The notes below the pieces were generated by a model. It worked only from the letters and a program-made list of their open reading frames with translations. It was not told the DNA's origin and searched no databases. Positions 51,621 to 61,444 of a stretch of 64,000 bases of DNA are shown piece after piece. The translations under genes and the position numbers were made by a program. The number at the start of each line of letters is the position of its first letter. Position 1 is the stretch's first letter. This DNA comes from Brachybacterium huguangmaarense. Lineage in GTDB: Bacteria; Actinomycetota; Actinomycetes; Actinomycetales; Dermabacteraceae. The stretch is taken from assembly GCF_025725725.1 (NCBI RefSeq), contig NZ_CP107020.1, positions 1,860,001 through 1,924,000 on the forward strand. Reading direction: 5' to 3'.

Positions 51621-52937
51621 TCAGGCGTCCTGCCCGGCCCCGGTGGTGCCGTCGCCGAGGACGAGGCGGGGGGTGCCGCGCCAGGTGTCGGCGGAGGTGA
51701 TGTTGCGGCCGTCGACGACGAGGCGCACGCCGGGCACGTCGGCGGGGCCGAGGTCGCGGTACTGGGGGTGGTCGGTCTGGACGATCACGAGGTCGGCGGC
51801 CTGGCCCTCGTGCCAGGGGGCGAAGTCGAACGCGGCGAGCTCGTCGTCGGTGTACAGGGGGTCGTGCACGGCGACCTGCACGCCGCGGCGGCGCAGCGCC
51901 TCGACGGTCGGGAACACGCCCGAGAACGCGGTCTCCTTGACGCCGGCGCGGTAGGCGGCGCCGAGGACCACGGCCCTCAGACCCTCGAGGGAGCCGAGCA
52001 GGTCCTCGGCGCGGGCGACCAGGCGCTCGGGCACGGAGCTGTTCAGGGTGCGGGCGGCGCGCACGGTCGCGGCGCCGGGGTCGGTCGACAGGTACAGGCG
52101 CGGGTAGACGGGGATGCAGTGGCCGCCGACGGCGATCCCGGGCCGGTGGATGTGGCTGTAGGGCTGGGAGTTGGAGGCCTCGATCACCTTGTAGATGTCG
52201 ATCCCGTGGTCCTGGGCGAAAAGGGCGAACTCGTTGGCCAGGCCGATGTTGACGTCCCGGTAGGTGGTCTCGGCGAGCTTGGCGAGCTCGGAGGCCTCGG
52301 GGGAGCCGAGGTCCCACACGCCGTTGGGGCGGGGCAGGTCGTCGCGCGCGTCGAACTGCAGGGCGTCCTCGTAGAAGGCGCGCGCCCGCGCGGTGCCGGC
52401 GTCGGAGAACGCGCCGATCAGCTTGGGGTACTTGCGGAGGTCGGCGAAGACGCGTCCGGTCAGCACGCGCTCGGCGGAGTAGGCGACGAAGAAGTCCTCG
52501 GACTCGGTCAGCTGCGAGATCTCCTCGAGCAGGGGCACGTAGCGGCTGCGGGTCGTGCCCACCGGGAGCGTCGTCTCGTAGATCACGAGGGTGCCGGGGC
52601 GCAGGTGCTCGCCGATCGAGCGGGTCGCGGCGTCCATGAAGCGGAAGTCCGGCTCCCAGGTCTCGTCGTCGACGAAGACGGGGGCGACCACGACCACGGT
52701 GTCGGCGCCGACGATGGCCTCGGCGAAGTCGGTCGTGGCGCGCAGGCGGCCCGCGGGGACGAGCTCGGCGAGGTGCTCGGCGAGGTGGGCCTCGCCGGGG
52801 AACGGCTCGCGTGCGGCGTTGATCTCGGCGACCTGCCGCTCGTTGACGTCGACGCCGACGACGTCATGGCCGCTCAGGGCGTACTGGACGGCGAGCGGGA
52901 GTCCGATCTTCCCGAGGGCGACGACGGCAGTCTTCAC
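51621..52937 (-). CDS. UDP-sugar 6-dehydrogenase (UDP-GlcNAc/UDP-ManNAc dehydrogenase family, WbpA/WecC-like)
   Basis: NAD-dependent enzyme that oxidises C6 of a UDP-acetamido sugar to the uronic acid. The 438-residue protein has a Rossmann start (VVALGKIGLPLAVQYALSG), VYETTLPVGTTR-like catalytic-loop sequence (IYETTLPVGTTRSRYVP), the active-site Cys in GIAVGGHCIPVYP and a C-terminal UDP-binding domain. GTG at 52937 is favoured over an in-frame codon 63 nt upstream because AGGAAAGG precedes it at about 10 nt. It supplies the first step of the diacetamido-uronic acid route; UDP-GlcNAc as substrate is inferred from the other enzymes present. Confidence 0.9.
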   Translation of the reverse strand: MKTAVVALGKIGLPLAVQYALSGHDVVGVDVNERQVAEINAAREPFPGEAHLAEHLAELVPAGRLRATTDFAEAIVGADTVVVVAPVFVDDETWEPDFRFMDAATRSIGEHLRPGTLVIYETTLPVGTTRSRYVPLLEEISQLTESEDFFVAYSAERVLTGRVFADLRKYPKLIGAFSDAGTARARAFYEDALQFDARDDLPRPNGVWDLGSPEASELAKLAETTYRDVNIGLANEFALFAQDHGIDIYKVIEASNSQPYSHIHRPGIAVGGHCIPVYPRLYLSTDPGAATVRAARTLNSSVPERLVARAEDLLGSLEGLRAVVLGAAYRAGVKETAFSGVFPTVEALRRRGVQVAVHDPLYTDDELAAFDFAPWHEGQAADLVIVQTDHPQYRDLGPADVPGVRLVVDGRNITSADTWRGTPRLVLGDGTTGAGQDA

Positions 52938-53015
52938 GGCAGGGCACCTTTCCTTGTCGCGTCGGGCGCGACGGGACGGGGGAGGCCGGAGGCTGAGCAT
53001 CCGGCACGTACCGAC

Positions 53016-53025
53016 AGGCTATCCT
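53016..53025. promoter_or_regulatory. Overlapping divergent -10 elements, dehydrogenase gene and GT2 gene
   Basis: AGGCTATCCT reads TATCCT on the plus strand (53020-53025) and TAGCCT on the minus strand (53021-53016). Both fit TAnnnT and point away from each other towards the two divergent genes. If both are real, the two RNA polymerases would compete for the same DNA. Confidence 0.35.
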
Positions 53026-53112
53026 CCAGTTCCGGGCGTGCGTCCCAGGTGCCCCGTGCATCAGCCCACAGCGGTGACGCGCCCTCGACACCCAGCGAGC
53101 CCCGGAGGATCC

Positions 53113-53796
53113 ATGGACGAGGCCCCCGGCGCGGACCGCACCTGGTTCGTCATCCCCCTCTACAACGAGGGGACCGTGGTCGGCGAGGTGATCCGCGCCC
53201 TGCGCGAGCGCTACCCGCTCGTCGTCGCCGTCGACGACGGGTCCTCCGACGACTCGGCCGCGGTGGCCGCCGAGGCCGGCGCCGTGGTCGTGCGCCACCC
53301 CTACAACATGGGGCAGGGAGCGGCGCTCAAGACGGGCATCGACTACGCGCTGCGGGACGTGCACATGCGCCAGATCGTGACCTTCGACGCCGACGGGCAG
53401 CACCAGGTCGACGACGCGGCGGCCATGATCGCGCTGCGCGAGGCGGAGGACGTCGACGCCGTCCTGGGGTCGCGCTTCCTGGACCAGCGCACGCGGCCCG
53501 GGCTGCTCAAGCGCCTCGTGCTGCGCGGCGCGGTCTGGTACTCCAACCTCACGAGCGGGGTGCACCTCACCGACGCCCACAACGGGCTGCGGGTGCTCGG
53601 GCGCCACGCGTGCGAGGTCATCACGATCGAGCAGAACAAGATGGCGCACGCGAGCGAGATCGTCGAGGAGCTCGGGCGCCACGACCTCTCCTACCGCGAG
53701 ATGCCCGTGCACATCCTCTACACCGACTACTCGCGCTCGAAGGGACAGAGCGTGCTCAACTCGGTGAACATCGTGATCGACATGCTCTTCCGCTGA
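53113..53796 (+). CDS. GT2 glycosyltransferase, polyprenyl-phosphate sugar synthase-like
   Basis: Cytoplasmic GT-A enzyme of 227 residues without membrane helices, similar to dolichyl-phosphate mannose/glucose synthases. Motifs: WFVIPLYNEGTVVGEV (about 12-27), VAVDDGSSDDSA, HPYNMGQGAALKTGI and the metal-binding TFDADGQHQVDD (about 92-103). GSRFLDQRTRPGLLKRLV and DAHNGLRVLGRHA follow. It probably makes a lipid-phosphate sugar that the DUF6541-like membrane proteins could use outside the membrane, with the DUF2304 protein as partner. ATG at 53113 follows GGAGGAT. Confidence 0.85.
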   Translation: MDEAPGADRTWFVIPLYNEGTVVGEVIRALRERYPLVVAVDDGSSDDSAAVAAEAGAVVVRHPYNMGQGAALKTGIDYALRDVHMRQIVTFDADGQHQVDDAAAMIALREAEDVDAVLGSRFLDQRTRPGLLKRLVLRGAVWYSNLTSGVHLTDAHNGLRVLGRHACEVITIEQNKMAHASEIVEELGRHDLSYREMPVHILYTDYSRSKGQSVLNSVNIVIDMLFR

Positions 53797-53845
53797 GCCC
53801 CTGAGCCCCTGAGCCCGCTGAGCCCCTGGGCCGCCGAGCCCGCTG
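53794..53845. repeat. Imperfect short direct repeats of TGAGCCCC after the GT2 gene
   Basis: Four or five imperfect copies of CTGAGCCCC or a variant lie in the 62-bp gap between convergent genes, starting at the GT2 stop codon. Extra in-frame TGA codons result. No function is obvious; replication slippage is the likely origin. Confidence 0.5.
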
Positions 53846-53858
53846 ACGGGCCGGGTCC

Positions 53859-55076
53859 TCAGCCGGCCGCGGGCGCGGTCGCGGTGCCGTCCTCGATCGC
53901 GGAGAAGAACGCGGCGATCTCGTCGTCGTCCGTGAGGATCGCCACCCCGGAGTTCTTCGTGTGGTAGTTCTCGTCCTCGATCGGCATGGTCAGGGTGGTC
54001 GAGTCCGCCATCGCCCGGCGCATGGCAAGGCCCATCCGGCCCAGCGTGAGGATCCCGGTCGAGTCGTCGGTGCGCAGGGCGCCCGTGCCGGCCGCGGCCA
54101 GGCGCACCTGGGCCACCGGGTTCAGCAGCACGCCCGGGCTCATGACGCGGTGCAGGAGGGCGCCGACGAACTGCTGCTGGCGCTTCTGGCGCCCGAGGTC
54201 CGCGGTCGGGTCGAAGTAGCGGGCGCGCACGAAGGCGAGCGCCTGCTCGCCGCCCGTGTCGTGGCAGCCCTTGGTCATCTTCAGACCCGACTTGGGGTCC
54301 TCGACGTCCTGGTCGATGCACAGGTTCACGGTGCCGACCGCGTCGACGAGCCCGGAGACGCCGTCGAAGCCGATCTCGACGAAGTGGTCGATCGTGAGGC
54401 CCGTGAACTCCTCGACGGTCTTGACCAGCAGGGCCGGTCCGCCGAGCGCGTAGGCGGCGTTGAGCTTGTACCTGCCCTTGCCGGGCACGTCCACGAGCGT
54501 GTCGCGCGGCAGCGACACCAGGTAGCTGTTCCCGTTGGGGGCCTTGTGCAGCAGCATCATGGTGTCGGCGCGGCCGCCCTGGGTGCCGTCGTCGGCGACG
54601 GCCGTGCCCCCGCGCTGATCCGAGCCCGCGATCAGATAGGTCGTGCCGGGCGTGTCGGCGGCGCCCGAGAGGGCGTCCACGTGCTCGATCCGGGAGTTGG
54701 CCCACAGCCCCAGGCCGGTCACCCACGCCCCCGAGACGACCACGATCAGCACGAGCACGAACACGCCCAGGCGCAGCGGGCGCGGGATCCGCGACAGGCG
54801 TCCGGCGGTCGTCGAACGTCGCCGCCGGGGCCTCGGGGAGGAGCCGTCGGCGGAGCCCGAGGGCGTGCGGAGGCTCTCGGCCTCGGCAGGATCGACGGCG
54901 TCGGGCCCGGACGCCGCATGGTGGTGCACGCCGTGGGGCCGGGAGGAGGCGCTCGGCGAGGGCGCGGCGGGCTCGCTCGGCACGGGCCGGGCGGACCCGC
55001 CGGGGCGGGCGCGGTGGCGCGCGGGGCGGCGCGGATCGCCAGGCCGCGGGGAGCGGGGCTGGTCGCGTTCGTCCAC
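53859..55076 (-). CDS. LytR-CpsA-Psr (LCP) family cell wall polymer ligase
   Basis: Membrane-anchored phosphotransferase that joins lipid-linked polymers to peptidoglycan. The 405-residue protein has a disordered cytoplasmic N-terminus of about 100 residues (Pro/Arg/Ser-rich) and one membrane helix (about 103-123). An extracytoplasmic LCP domain follows with YLIAGSDQRGG, GRADTMMLLH, VSLPRDTLVDVPG and KLNAAYALGG, which hold the Asp and Arg residues that bind the lipid pyrophosphate. GTG at 55076 is preferred because GAAAGGTG precedes it. A TACTCT box on the minus strand (55127-55132) may be its promoter. It is the natural acceptor-side enzyme for the glycans made by this island. Confidence 0.92.
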   Translation of the reverse strand: MDERDQPRSPRPGDPRRPARHRARPGGSARPVPSEPAAPSPSASSRPHGVHHHAASGPDAVDPAEAESLRTPSGSADGSSPRPRRRRSTTAGRLSRIPRPLRLGVFVLVLIVVVSGAWVTGLGLWANSRIEHVDALSGAADTPGTTYLIAGSDQRGGTAVADDGTQGGRADTMMLLHKAPNGNSYLVSLPRDTLVDVPGKGRYKLNAAYALGGPALLVKTVEEFTGLTIDHFVEIGFDGVSGLVDAVGTVNLCIDQDVEDPKSGLKMTKGCHDTGGEQALAFVRARYFDPTADLGRQKRQQQFVGALLHRVMSPGVLLNPVAQVRLAAAGTGALRTDDSTGILTLGRMGLAMRRAMADSTTLTMPIEDENYHTKNSGVAILTDDDEIAAFFSAIEDGTATAPAAG

Positions 55077-55230
55077 GGGGGCACCTTTCGTCACCGGTGC
55101 GGGCCGTCGCCCGCTGGGGTGCGGACAGAGTACCGGCCGTGCCCGGCGGTCCCGCGGGCCGACCGTCCACGTGCGCAGAACCTTCACGGGCGCTCGCCTC
55201 GCGCGAGCTCGATCCCCCGTGCCGCTTCCG

Positions 55231-55236
55231 TAGACT
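55231..55236 (+). promoter_or_regulatory. -10 element of the galactofuranan gene run
   Basis: TAGACT lies 42 nt before the GTG at 55279. A strong AGGAGG ribosome-binding site (55269-55274) indicates a normal leader here. CTCGAT at about 55208-55213 is a poor -35 match. Confidence 0.42.
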
Positions 55237-55278
55237 GCTCACGCGCAGGTCGCGCCGACACCGGACTCAGGAGGCCCC

Positions 55279-56277
55279 GTGAGCATCGAGCAGCCCGCCG
55301 ACACGTCCGCCCACCGGGGCGCGCAGACCTCACGCGTGGTCGCCGTCGTCGTCACCTACAACCGTGAGCACCTGATCGGCGAGTGCCTCGACGCGCTCGC
55401 CGCGCAGTCCCGGCCGCTCGACGCGATCGTCGTCGTCGACAACGCTTCCTCGGACGCCTCGGGGCGCATCGCGCGGGACCACGCGGCGGGCGCCGACGTG
55501 CTGGCCCTGCACCGCAACGTCGGCGGCGCGGGCGGCTTCGCGGCGGGGATCGCGCGCGCCCTCGAGCATCACGACGCCGACTGGGTGTGGGTCATGGACG
55601 ACGACACGATCCCGTCGCCGGGGGCCGTGCAGGCTCTCGTGTCCGCGCTCGCCGGCTCTCCCGTGCGCCTGTCCGTGCTCTCCTCCCGCGCCGAGTGGAC
55701 CGACGGGCGCGAGCACCCCATGAACCGGCCGCGCACGCGGCTCGGGGCCACCCGGGCCGAGCGCGCCGACGCGGCCATGGCCGCACCCGGCGCCCGGCCG
55801 ATCCGCACCGCGAGCTACGTCTCGGCGCTGCTCAACGCCCAGGACGTGCGCCGCCTCGGCCTGCCGTGGGCCGACTACTTCATCTGGTCCGACGACTTCG
55901 AGCACACCGGGCGCCTGCTGCGCCACGGCCGCGGCGTCCACGTGCCGGGCAGCATCGTCGAGCACCGCACCGCGACCTTCGCGAACGCGCAGGCGTCCCC
56001 GGGCGGCCGGTTCTACTACGACGTGCGCAACCGGGTGTGGGCGCTCCTGCGCACCCGCTCCTTCACCGCGACCGAGCGCGTCGTCTACGGCGGCCGCACC
56101 GTGCTGGGCTGGCTCCTCATGCTCGTGCGCACGCGCGACACCGACCTGGTCGGGATCGGGGCCCGCGCGCTGCGCGACGCGCTGGCCCGCGGGCCGCGCC
56201 GCAGCGACGTTGTCCTGGCCGCGGATCCCGCCGCGGCCGCCGACGTGCGCCGGATCGAGCGCGCGGCCGGACGATGA
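55279..56277 (+). CDS. GT2 glycosyltransferase, GlfT1/rhamnosyltransferase-like
   Basis: GT-A glycosyltransferase of 332 residues: VVVTYNREHLIGECL near residue 22, VVVDNASSDASG, HRNVGGAGGFAAGI (about 77-90), the metal-binding MDDDT near 106 and WSDDFEHTGRLLRHG near 195, a pattern shared with GlfT1, the galactofuranosyltransferase that starts galactan on the rhamnose linker. The presence of glf, a GlfT2 homologue and wzm/wzt downstream supports this role. GTG at 55279 follows AGGAGG. The stop codon overlaps the next gene by 4 bp. A rhamnosyltransferase role is the main alternative. Confidence 0.82.
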   Translation: MSIEQPADTSAHRGAQTSRVVAVVVTYNREHLIGECLDALAAQSRPLDAIVVVDNASSDASGRIARDHAAGADVLALHRNVGGAGGFAAGIARALEHHDADWVWVMDDDTIPSPGAVQALVSALAGSPVRLSVLSSRAEWTDGREHPMNRPRTRLGATRAERADAAMAAPGARPIRTASYVSALLNAQDVRRLGLPWADYFIWSDDFEHTGRLLRHGRGVHVPGSIVEHRTATFANAQASPGGRFYYDVRNRVWALLRTRSFTATERVVYGGRTVLGWLLMLVRTRDTDLVGIGARALRDALARGPRRSDVVLAADPAAAADVRRIERAAGR

Positions 56278-57128
56278 GCCTCCCCGCGCCCGCGCCGAGC
56301 GGCCCCGAGCCCTTCGCGGTCCTCATGCCCCTGTGGGCGGGGGACCGGGCCGACCGCTTCCGGGCCGCCGCCGCCTCCGCGACCCTCGAGCAGACCCTGC
56401 GCCCCGACCTGCTCGTGCTCACGGTCGACGGCCCGCTCGGGGACGACCTCGAGGCCGAGGTCCGGCGCATCGAGGACGGCGAGCTGGGCCCGGCGCTCGT
56501 GCTGCGCCATGCGCGCCACCAGGGGCTCGCCGCCGTGCTGCAGGACGCGCTCGAGCAGACGCCCCACGAGGTGATCGCGCGGGCCGACGCGGACGACCTG
56601 TGTCGCCCCGAGCGCTTCGCCCGCCAGCTGCCCGCGTTCGTCGAGGGCGGTCTCGACCTGCTCGGCTCGGCGATGCAGGAGTTCTCCGACGAGGTGCCCG
56701 CGGGCACCGGCCCCACGCGCCGACGCCCGTGCACCCACAAGGAGATCCTCGCCTACCTGCCGCGCCACTGCCCGCTGAACCACCCCACGGTCGTCATGCG
56801 GAGGGAGACCGCGCTCGCCGCGGGCGGCTACCGCGAGCTGCCGACCGAGGACTACTGGTTGTGGGAGCGCATGATCCTCGCCGGCGCCCGCTGCGGGAAC
56901 CTGCCCGACGTGCTCGTGGACTACCGCGTCGATCCCCAGCTGTTCGCCCGCCGCGGCGGCTGGCGCATGCTCGCCGCCGACCTGCGCATGCAGCGCATCA
57001 TGGTCGCGGATCACGTCGTGGGTCCCGCCGCGCTCGTCCGCAACCTGATCGAGCGCACCGCCTACCGCCTCATGCCCGGCGCCGTGCGCCGCATCGCCTA
57101 CCGCCTCCTCGTCGAGCGGAGGTCCTGA
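56274..57128 (+). CDS. GT2 glycosyltransferase
   Basis: GT-A enzyme of 284 residues without membrane helices. Motifs: VLMPLWAGDRADRFRAA near residue 14, LVLTVDGPLGDDLEAEV, a nucleotide-binding NARADADD-like motif (IARADADDLCRPERF, about 101-115), HPTVVMRRETALAAGGYRE, and the acceptor-base region TEDYWLWERMI. The ATG overlaps the preceding transferase stop codon. It lies between the GlfT1-like gene and glf, so it may act early in galactan or linker assembly. Donor unknown. Confidence 0.84.
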   Translation: MSLPAPAPSGPEPFAVLMPLWAGDRADRFRAAAASATLEQTLRPDLLVLTVDGPLGDDLEAEVRRIEDGELGPALVLRHARHQGLAAVLQDALEQTPHEVIARADADDLCRPERFARQLPAFVEGGLDLLGSAMQEFSDEVPAGTGPTRRRPCTHKEILAYLPRHCPLNHPTVVMRRETALAAGGYRELPTEDYWLWERMILAGARCGNLPDVLVDYRVDPQLFARRGGWRMLAADLRMQRIMVADHVVGPAALVRNLIERTAYRLMPGAVRRIAYRLLVERRS

Positions 57129-57153
57129 GAGGCACGCGCGCGGGAGGGGGTGA

Positions 57154-58419
<1,266 letters not shown>

Positions 58420-58430
58420 GGAGCACCGCG

Positions 58431-60521
58431 ATGACGACCGCCCCCGCCACCTCCGCCGACGCGGCCCCTGCCGACGCCGAGCCCGAGCAGCGCGTCCTCC
58501 AGCGCCTGATCCTCCCGCTCGAGGCGACCCCCGACATCATCCCGCTGTACATCGAGCAGCAGACCGCGCGCTCGGGCTCCGTGGACTCGAGCTTCGGCCT
58601 CGGTGACGCGGATGCTCCGCAGACGAGCGCGCCCTCGGCGAGCGGCGGCCAGAGCGGGAGCCAGGTCGACGTCTCCGAGCTGTCCCACCGGCACAGCGTG
58701 AAGATCCCCGCGCACCAGATGCGCTCCTTCGGCACCTACTTCAACGCGTTCCCCGCGAGCTACTGGCGACGCTGGACGCCCGTGCGCAGCGTGCGCCTGA
58801 GCATCCGCACCTCCGGTCGTGGCCAGATCGTCGTCTACCGCTCCAACGCGCGCGGCTCGATCCAGCGCCAGGACTTCGCGATGGTCAGCGGCGACACCGA
58901 GAGCGTGTTCGAGCTGCCGCTCACGGCCTTCGGCGACGGCGGCTGGTACTGGTTCGACGTGTACGCGGGCGCCAAGACCTTCACGGTCGCGGGCGCCGAG
59001 TGGACGACCGACGCCGCGCTCGCCCGCACCCGCGGCACCTTCTCCATCTCGATGACCACCATGAACAAGGTCGAGTACTGCCTCGAGAACATCCGCACCC
59101 TCGAGTCCAACCCGGACCTGCGCTCGGTGCTCGACGTCATGTACGTGATCGACCAGGGCTCGGACCGCCTGGGCGACCACCCCGGGGAGCTCGGCGAGCT
59201 CGAGGAGTCCCTCGGCGCGCAGCTGCAGATCATCGAGCAGGGCAACATCGGCGGCTCGGGCGGCTTCTCGCGCGGCATGTACGAGACCGTCCAGGCGGGC
59301 ACGTCGACCTACGTCGTCAACTGCGACGACGACATCGTGATCGAGCCTGAGTCGCTGCTCCGGCTCGTCACCTTCGCCGACTACGCGACCACCCCCACGA
59401 TCGCGGGCGCGCACATGTTCGACCTGAACAACCGCAGCGTGCTGCACACGTTCGGCGAGGTCGTCGACCCGTGGCGGATCCAGCCGGCCCTCCCGCACGA
59501 GGACAACTCCCTGGGCCACGACTTCGCTCAGCACCCGCTGCGCTCGACCCCGTGGCTGCACCGCCGCGCGGACGTCGACTACAACGGCTGGTGGATGTGC
59601 CTGATCCCCGTCGAGGCCGTGCGCGAGATCGGCCTGTCGCTGCCCGTCTTCATCAAATGGGACGACGCCGAGTACGGCCTGCGGGCCAAGAAGGCCGGCT
59701 ACCATACGGTGAGCCTGCCGGGCGCCGGCGTGTGGCACGTCAGCTGGGTCGACAAGGACGACCTCGTGGGCTGGCAGGCGTACTTCCACGAGCGCAACCG
59801 CATCATCACCGCGCTCCTGCACTCCCCGTACGCGCGCGGCGGCCGGGTGGTCCGCGAGTCGCAGTACATGGACGTCAAGCACCTCATCTCGATGCAGTAC
59901 TACACCGAGGCCGGCCGTCTGCTGGCCCAGCAGGACGCCCTGCGCGGCCCCGCCCCGCTGCACGCCGAGATCGGCACCAAGCTGCCCGAGATCAGAGCGA
60001 TGGCCGCGGGCTACGACGACTCCCAGGCCAAGAAGGACGCCGGGGACTTCCCCGAGATCCACGTCGACAAGCCGCCGCACCGCGGGCGCCCCTACGTCGA
60101 GCCGCGGCGCACCCGCCTGCCCGCGTGGACCGCCAAGACCCTCGTCACGCAGCTCGTGCGCCCCGTCAAGGAGCGCGCCGAGCGCAACCCGCAGACCGCG
60201 ATCGCGCACCAGGACGCCCGCTGGTGGCGGCTGTCGCAGTACGACAGCGCCCTCGTCTCCAACGCCGAGGGCACCCAGGTCTCGTGGTACAAGCGCGATC
60301 CGCAGCGCGTGCGGGACATGCTCGCCGCCGCCGCGCGCACCCACGCGGAGCTCTTCCGGCGCTGGCCCGAGCTGCAGCAGGAGTACCGGGACGCCGCGAA
60401 GGAGCTGACGAGCTTCGAGGCGTGGGCGCGCACGTTCCGCGAGAACCCGGCCCCGGCGCGTCCGGGTCGTGACGACGCGGGCGCCTCCGCTCCCGCCGAC
60501 GGCGGAGCCACGACCGCGTGA
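58431..60521 (+). CDS. glfT2: Galactofuranosyltransferase GlfT2 homologue
   Basis: Predicted polymerising transferase that builds galactofuranan from UDP-Galf in the cytoplasm. The 696-residue protein has an N-terminal beta-rich domain (about 80-200), a GT-A domain with GNIGGSGGFSRGM (271-283), the metal-binding CDDDIV (Asp299-301), NGWWMC (385-390), the catalytic WDDAEYG (Asp411, Asp412) and His436 in VWHVSW, then a helical C-terminal domain. These match the DDD, WDDxE and His motifs known from mycobacterial GlfT2, which is somewhat shorter (637 residues). The first 80 residues and the last 30 are low-complexity. It overlaps wzm by 4 bp. Confidence 0.93.
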   Translation: MTTAPATSADAAPADAEPEQRVLQRLILPLEATPDIIPLYIEQQTARSGSVDSSFGLGDADAPQTSAPSASGGQSGSQVDVSELSHRHSVKIPAHQMRSFGTYFNAFPASYWRRWTPVRSVRLSIRTSGRGQIVVYRSNARGSIQRQDFAMVSGDTESVFELPLTAFGDGGWYWFDVYAGAKTFTVAGAEWTTDAALARTRGTFSISMTTMNKVEYCLENIRTLESNPDLRSVLDVMYVIDQGSDRLGDHPGELGELEESLGAQLQIIEQGNIGGSGGFSRGMYETVQAGTSTYVVNCDDDIVIEPESLLRLVTFADYATTPTIAGAHMFDLNNRSVLHTFGEVVDPWRIQPALPHEDNSLGHDFAQHPLRSTPWLHRRADVDYNGWWMCLIPVEAVREIGLSLPVFIKWDDAEYGLRAKKAGYHTVSLPGAGVWHVSWVDKDDLVGWQAYFHERNRIITALLHSPYARGGRVVRESQYMDVKHLISMQYYTEAGRLLAQQDALRGPAPLHAEIGTKLPEIRAMAAGYDDSQAKKDAGDFPEIHVDKPPHRGRPYVEPRRTRLPAWTAKTLVTQLVRPVKERAERNPQTAIAHQDARWWRLSQYDSALVSNAEGTQVSWYKRDPQRVRDMLAAAARTHAELFRRWPELQQEYRDAAKELTSFEAWARTFRENPAPARPGRDDAGASAPADGGATTA

Positions 60522-61444
60522 GCGCCGTGGACGGATCGCCGTCCGTCGGCCGCCTGACCCGGGACGAGCGCGCCGAGGGCTGGCGCGCGCCGGGACAGGA
60601 CCACGGGTGGCTGAACCCCCTGTACGAGCGGTTCCTGCTGCGCCTGCTCGTCAAGAAGGAGCTGCGGGTCCGCTACCGCGGCAGCGTGCTCGGCATGCTG
60701 TGGAGCTACGTCAAGCCCGCCGTCCAGTTCGTCGTCTTCTTCATCGCCCTGGGCGTGTTCCTGCAGCTGAACAAGGGCATGCCCGCCTACGCCGTCTACC
60801 TGTTCTCGGGCATCGTCGTCGTCAACCTGTTCGGCGAGGTCTTCGGCAACTGCACGCGCTCGATCACCGGCAACCAGGCGCTCGTCTCGAAGATCTACCT
60901 GCCCGGCGAGCTGTTCCCGTGGTCGAGCATGATCGTGGCCCTCGTGCACTTCGTGCCCCAGCTGCTCGTGCTCGTCATCGGCGCCCTCCTGTACGGCTGG
61001 GTGCCCTCGCCCACGGCCCTCGTGGCCTTCGTGCTCGGCATGCTCATCCTGCTGCTGCTGACGATGGGGCTGGGCATGCTCGGGGCGGCGCTCAACGCCG
61101 CCTACCGCGACATCGAGAACTTCGTCGACCTGATCACGATGGTCGCGACCTGGCTCTCCCCGGTCATGTACCGCATCACCCTGGTCAAGGACTCCCTCGG
61201 CGACTCGATCTGGTGGTGGCTGTACGCCCTGAACCCGCTCACGATCGCCGTCGAGCTGTTCCACACCGCCTTCTGGCGCTACGGGCCGCTCGTCGTCGAG
61301 GGCGCCGTCGAGGACCCCTCCCTGATCCCGCCCGAGGGGCCCTTCGGCTACTGGTGGGTGGGCCTGCTGACCGCCGCCGCGGTCTTCGCGATCGGCACCG
61401 TCGTCTTCGAGCGGTCCAAGCGCCGCTTCGCCCAGGAGCTGTGA
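60518..61444 (+). CDS. wzm: ABC-2 type polysaccharide export permease (Wzm-like)
   Basis: Membrane subunit of an ABC exporter for lipid-linked polysaccharide, 308 residues. A polar N-terminus is followed by LLRLLVKKELRVRYRGSVLGMLW (about 41-63), the amphipathic gate helix typical of this family, then six hydrophobic helices. PVMYRI and ALNPLTIAVELFH near the fifth helix are family-typical. GTG at 60518 overlaps the glfT2 stop codon and its own stop overlaps the ATPase start by 1 nt. By position it should export the galactofuranan, as in the mycobacterial Rv3781-Rv3783 system. Confidence 0.93.
   Translation: MSAVDGSPSVGRLTRDERAEGWRAPGQDHGWLNPLYERFLLRLLVKKELRVRYRGSVLGMLWSYVKPAVQFVVFFIALGVFLQLNKGMPAYAVYLFSGIVVVNLFGEVFGNCTRSITGNQALVSKIYLPGELFPWSSMIVALVHFVPQLLVLVIGALLYGWVPSPTALVAFVLGMLILLLLTMGLGMLGAALNAAYRDIENFVDLITMVATWLSPVMYRITLVKDSLGDSIWWWLYALNPLTIAVELFHTAFWRYGPLVVEGAVEDPSLIPPEGPFGYWWVGLLTAAAVFAIGTVVFERSKRRFAQEL

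Noticed and set aside
49012-51954. A 980-codon open frame on the plus strand
   Set aside because: Shadow of the minus-strand DUF6541-like and DUF2304 genes, which have clear helices and family motifs. The shadow is an Arg/Glu/His-rich string without domains.
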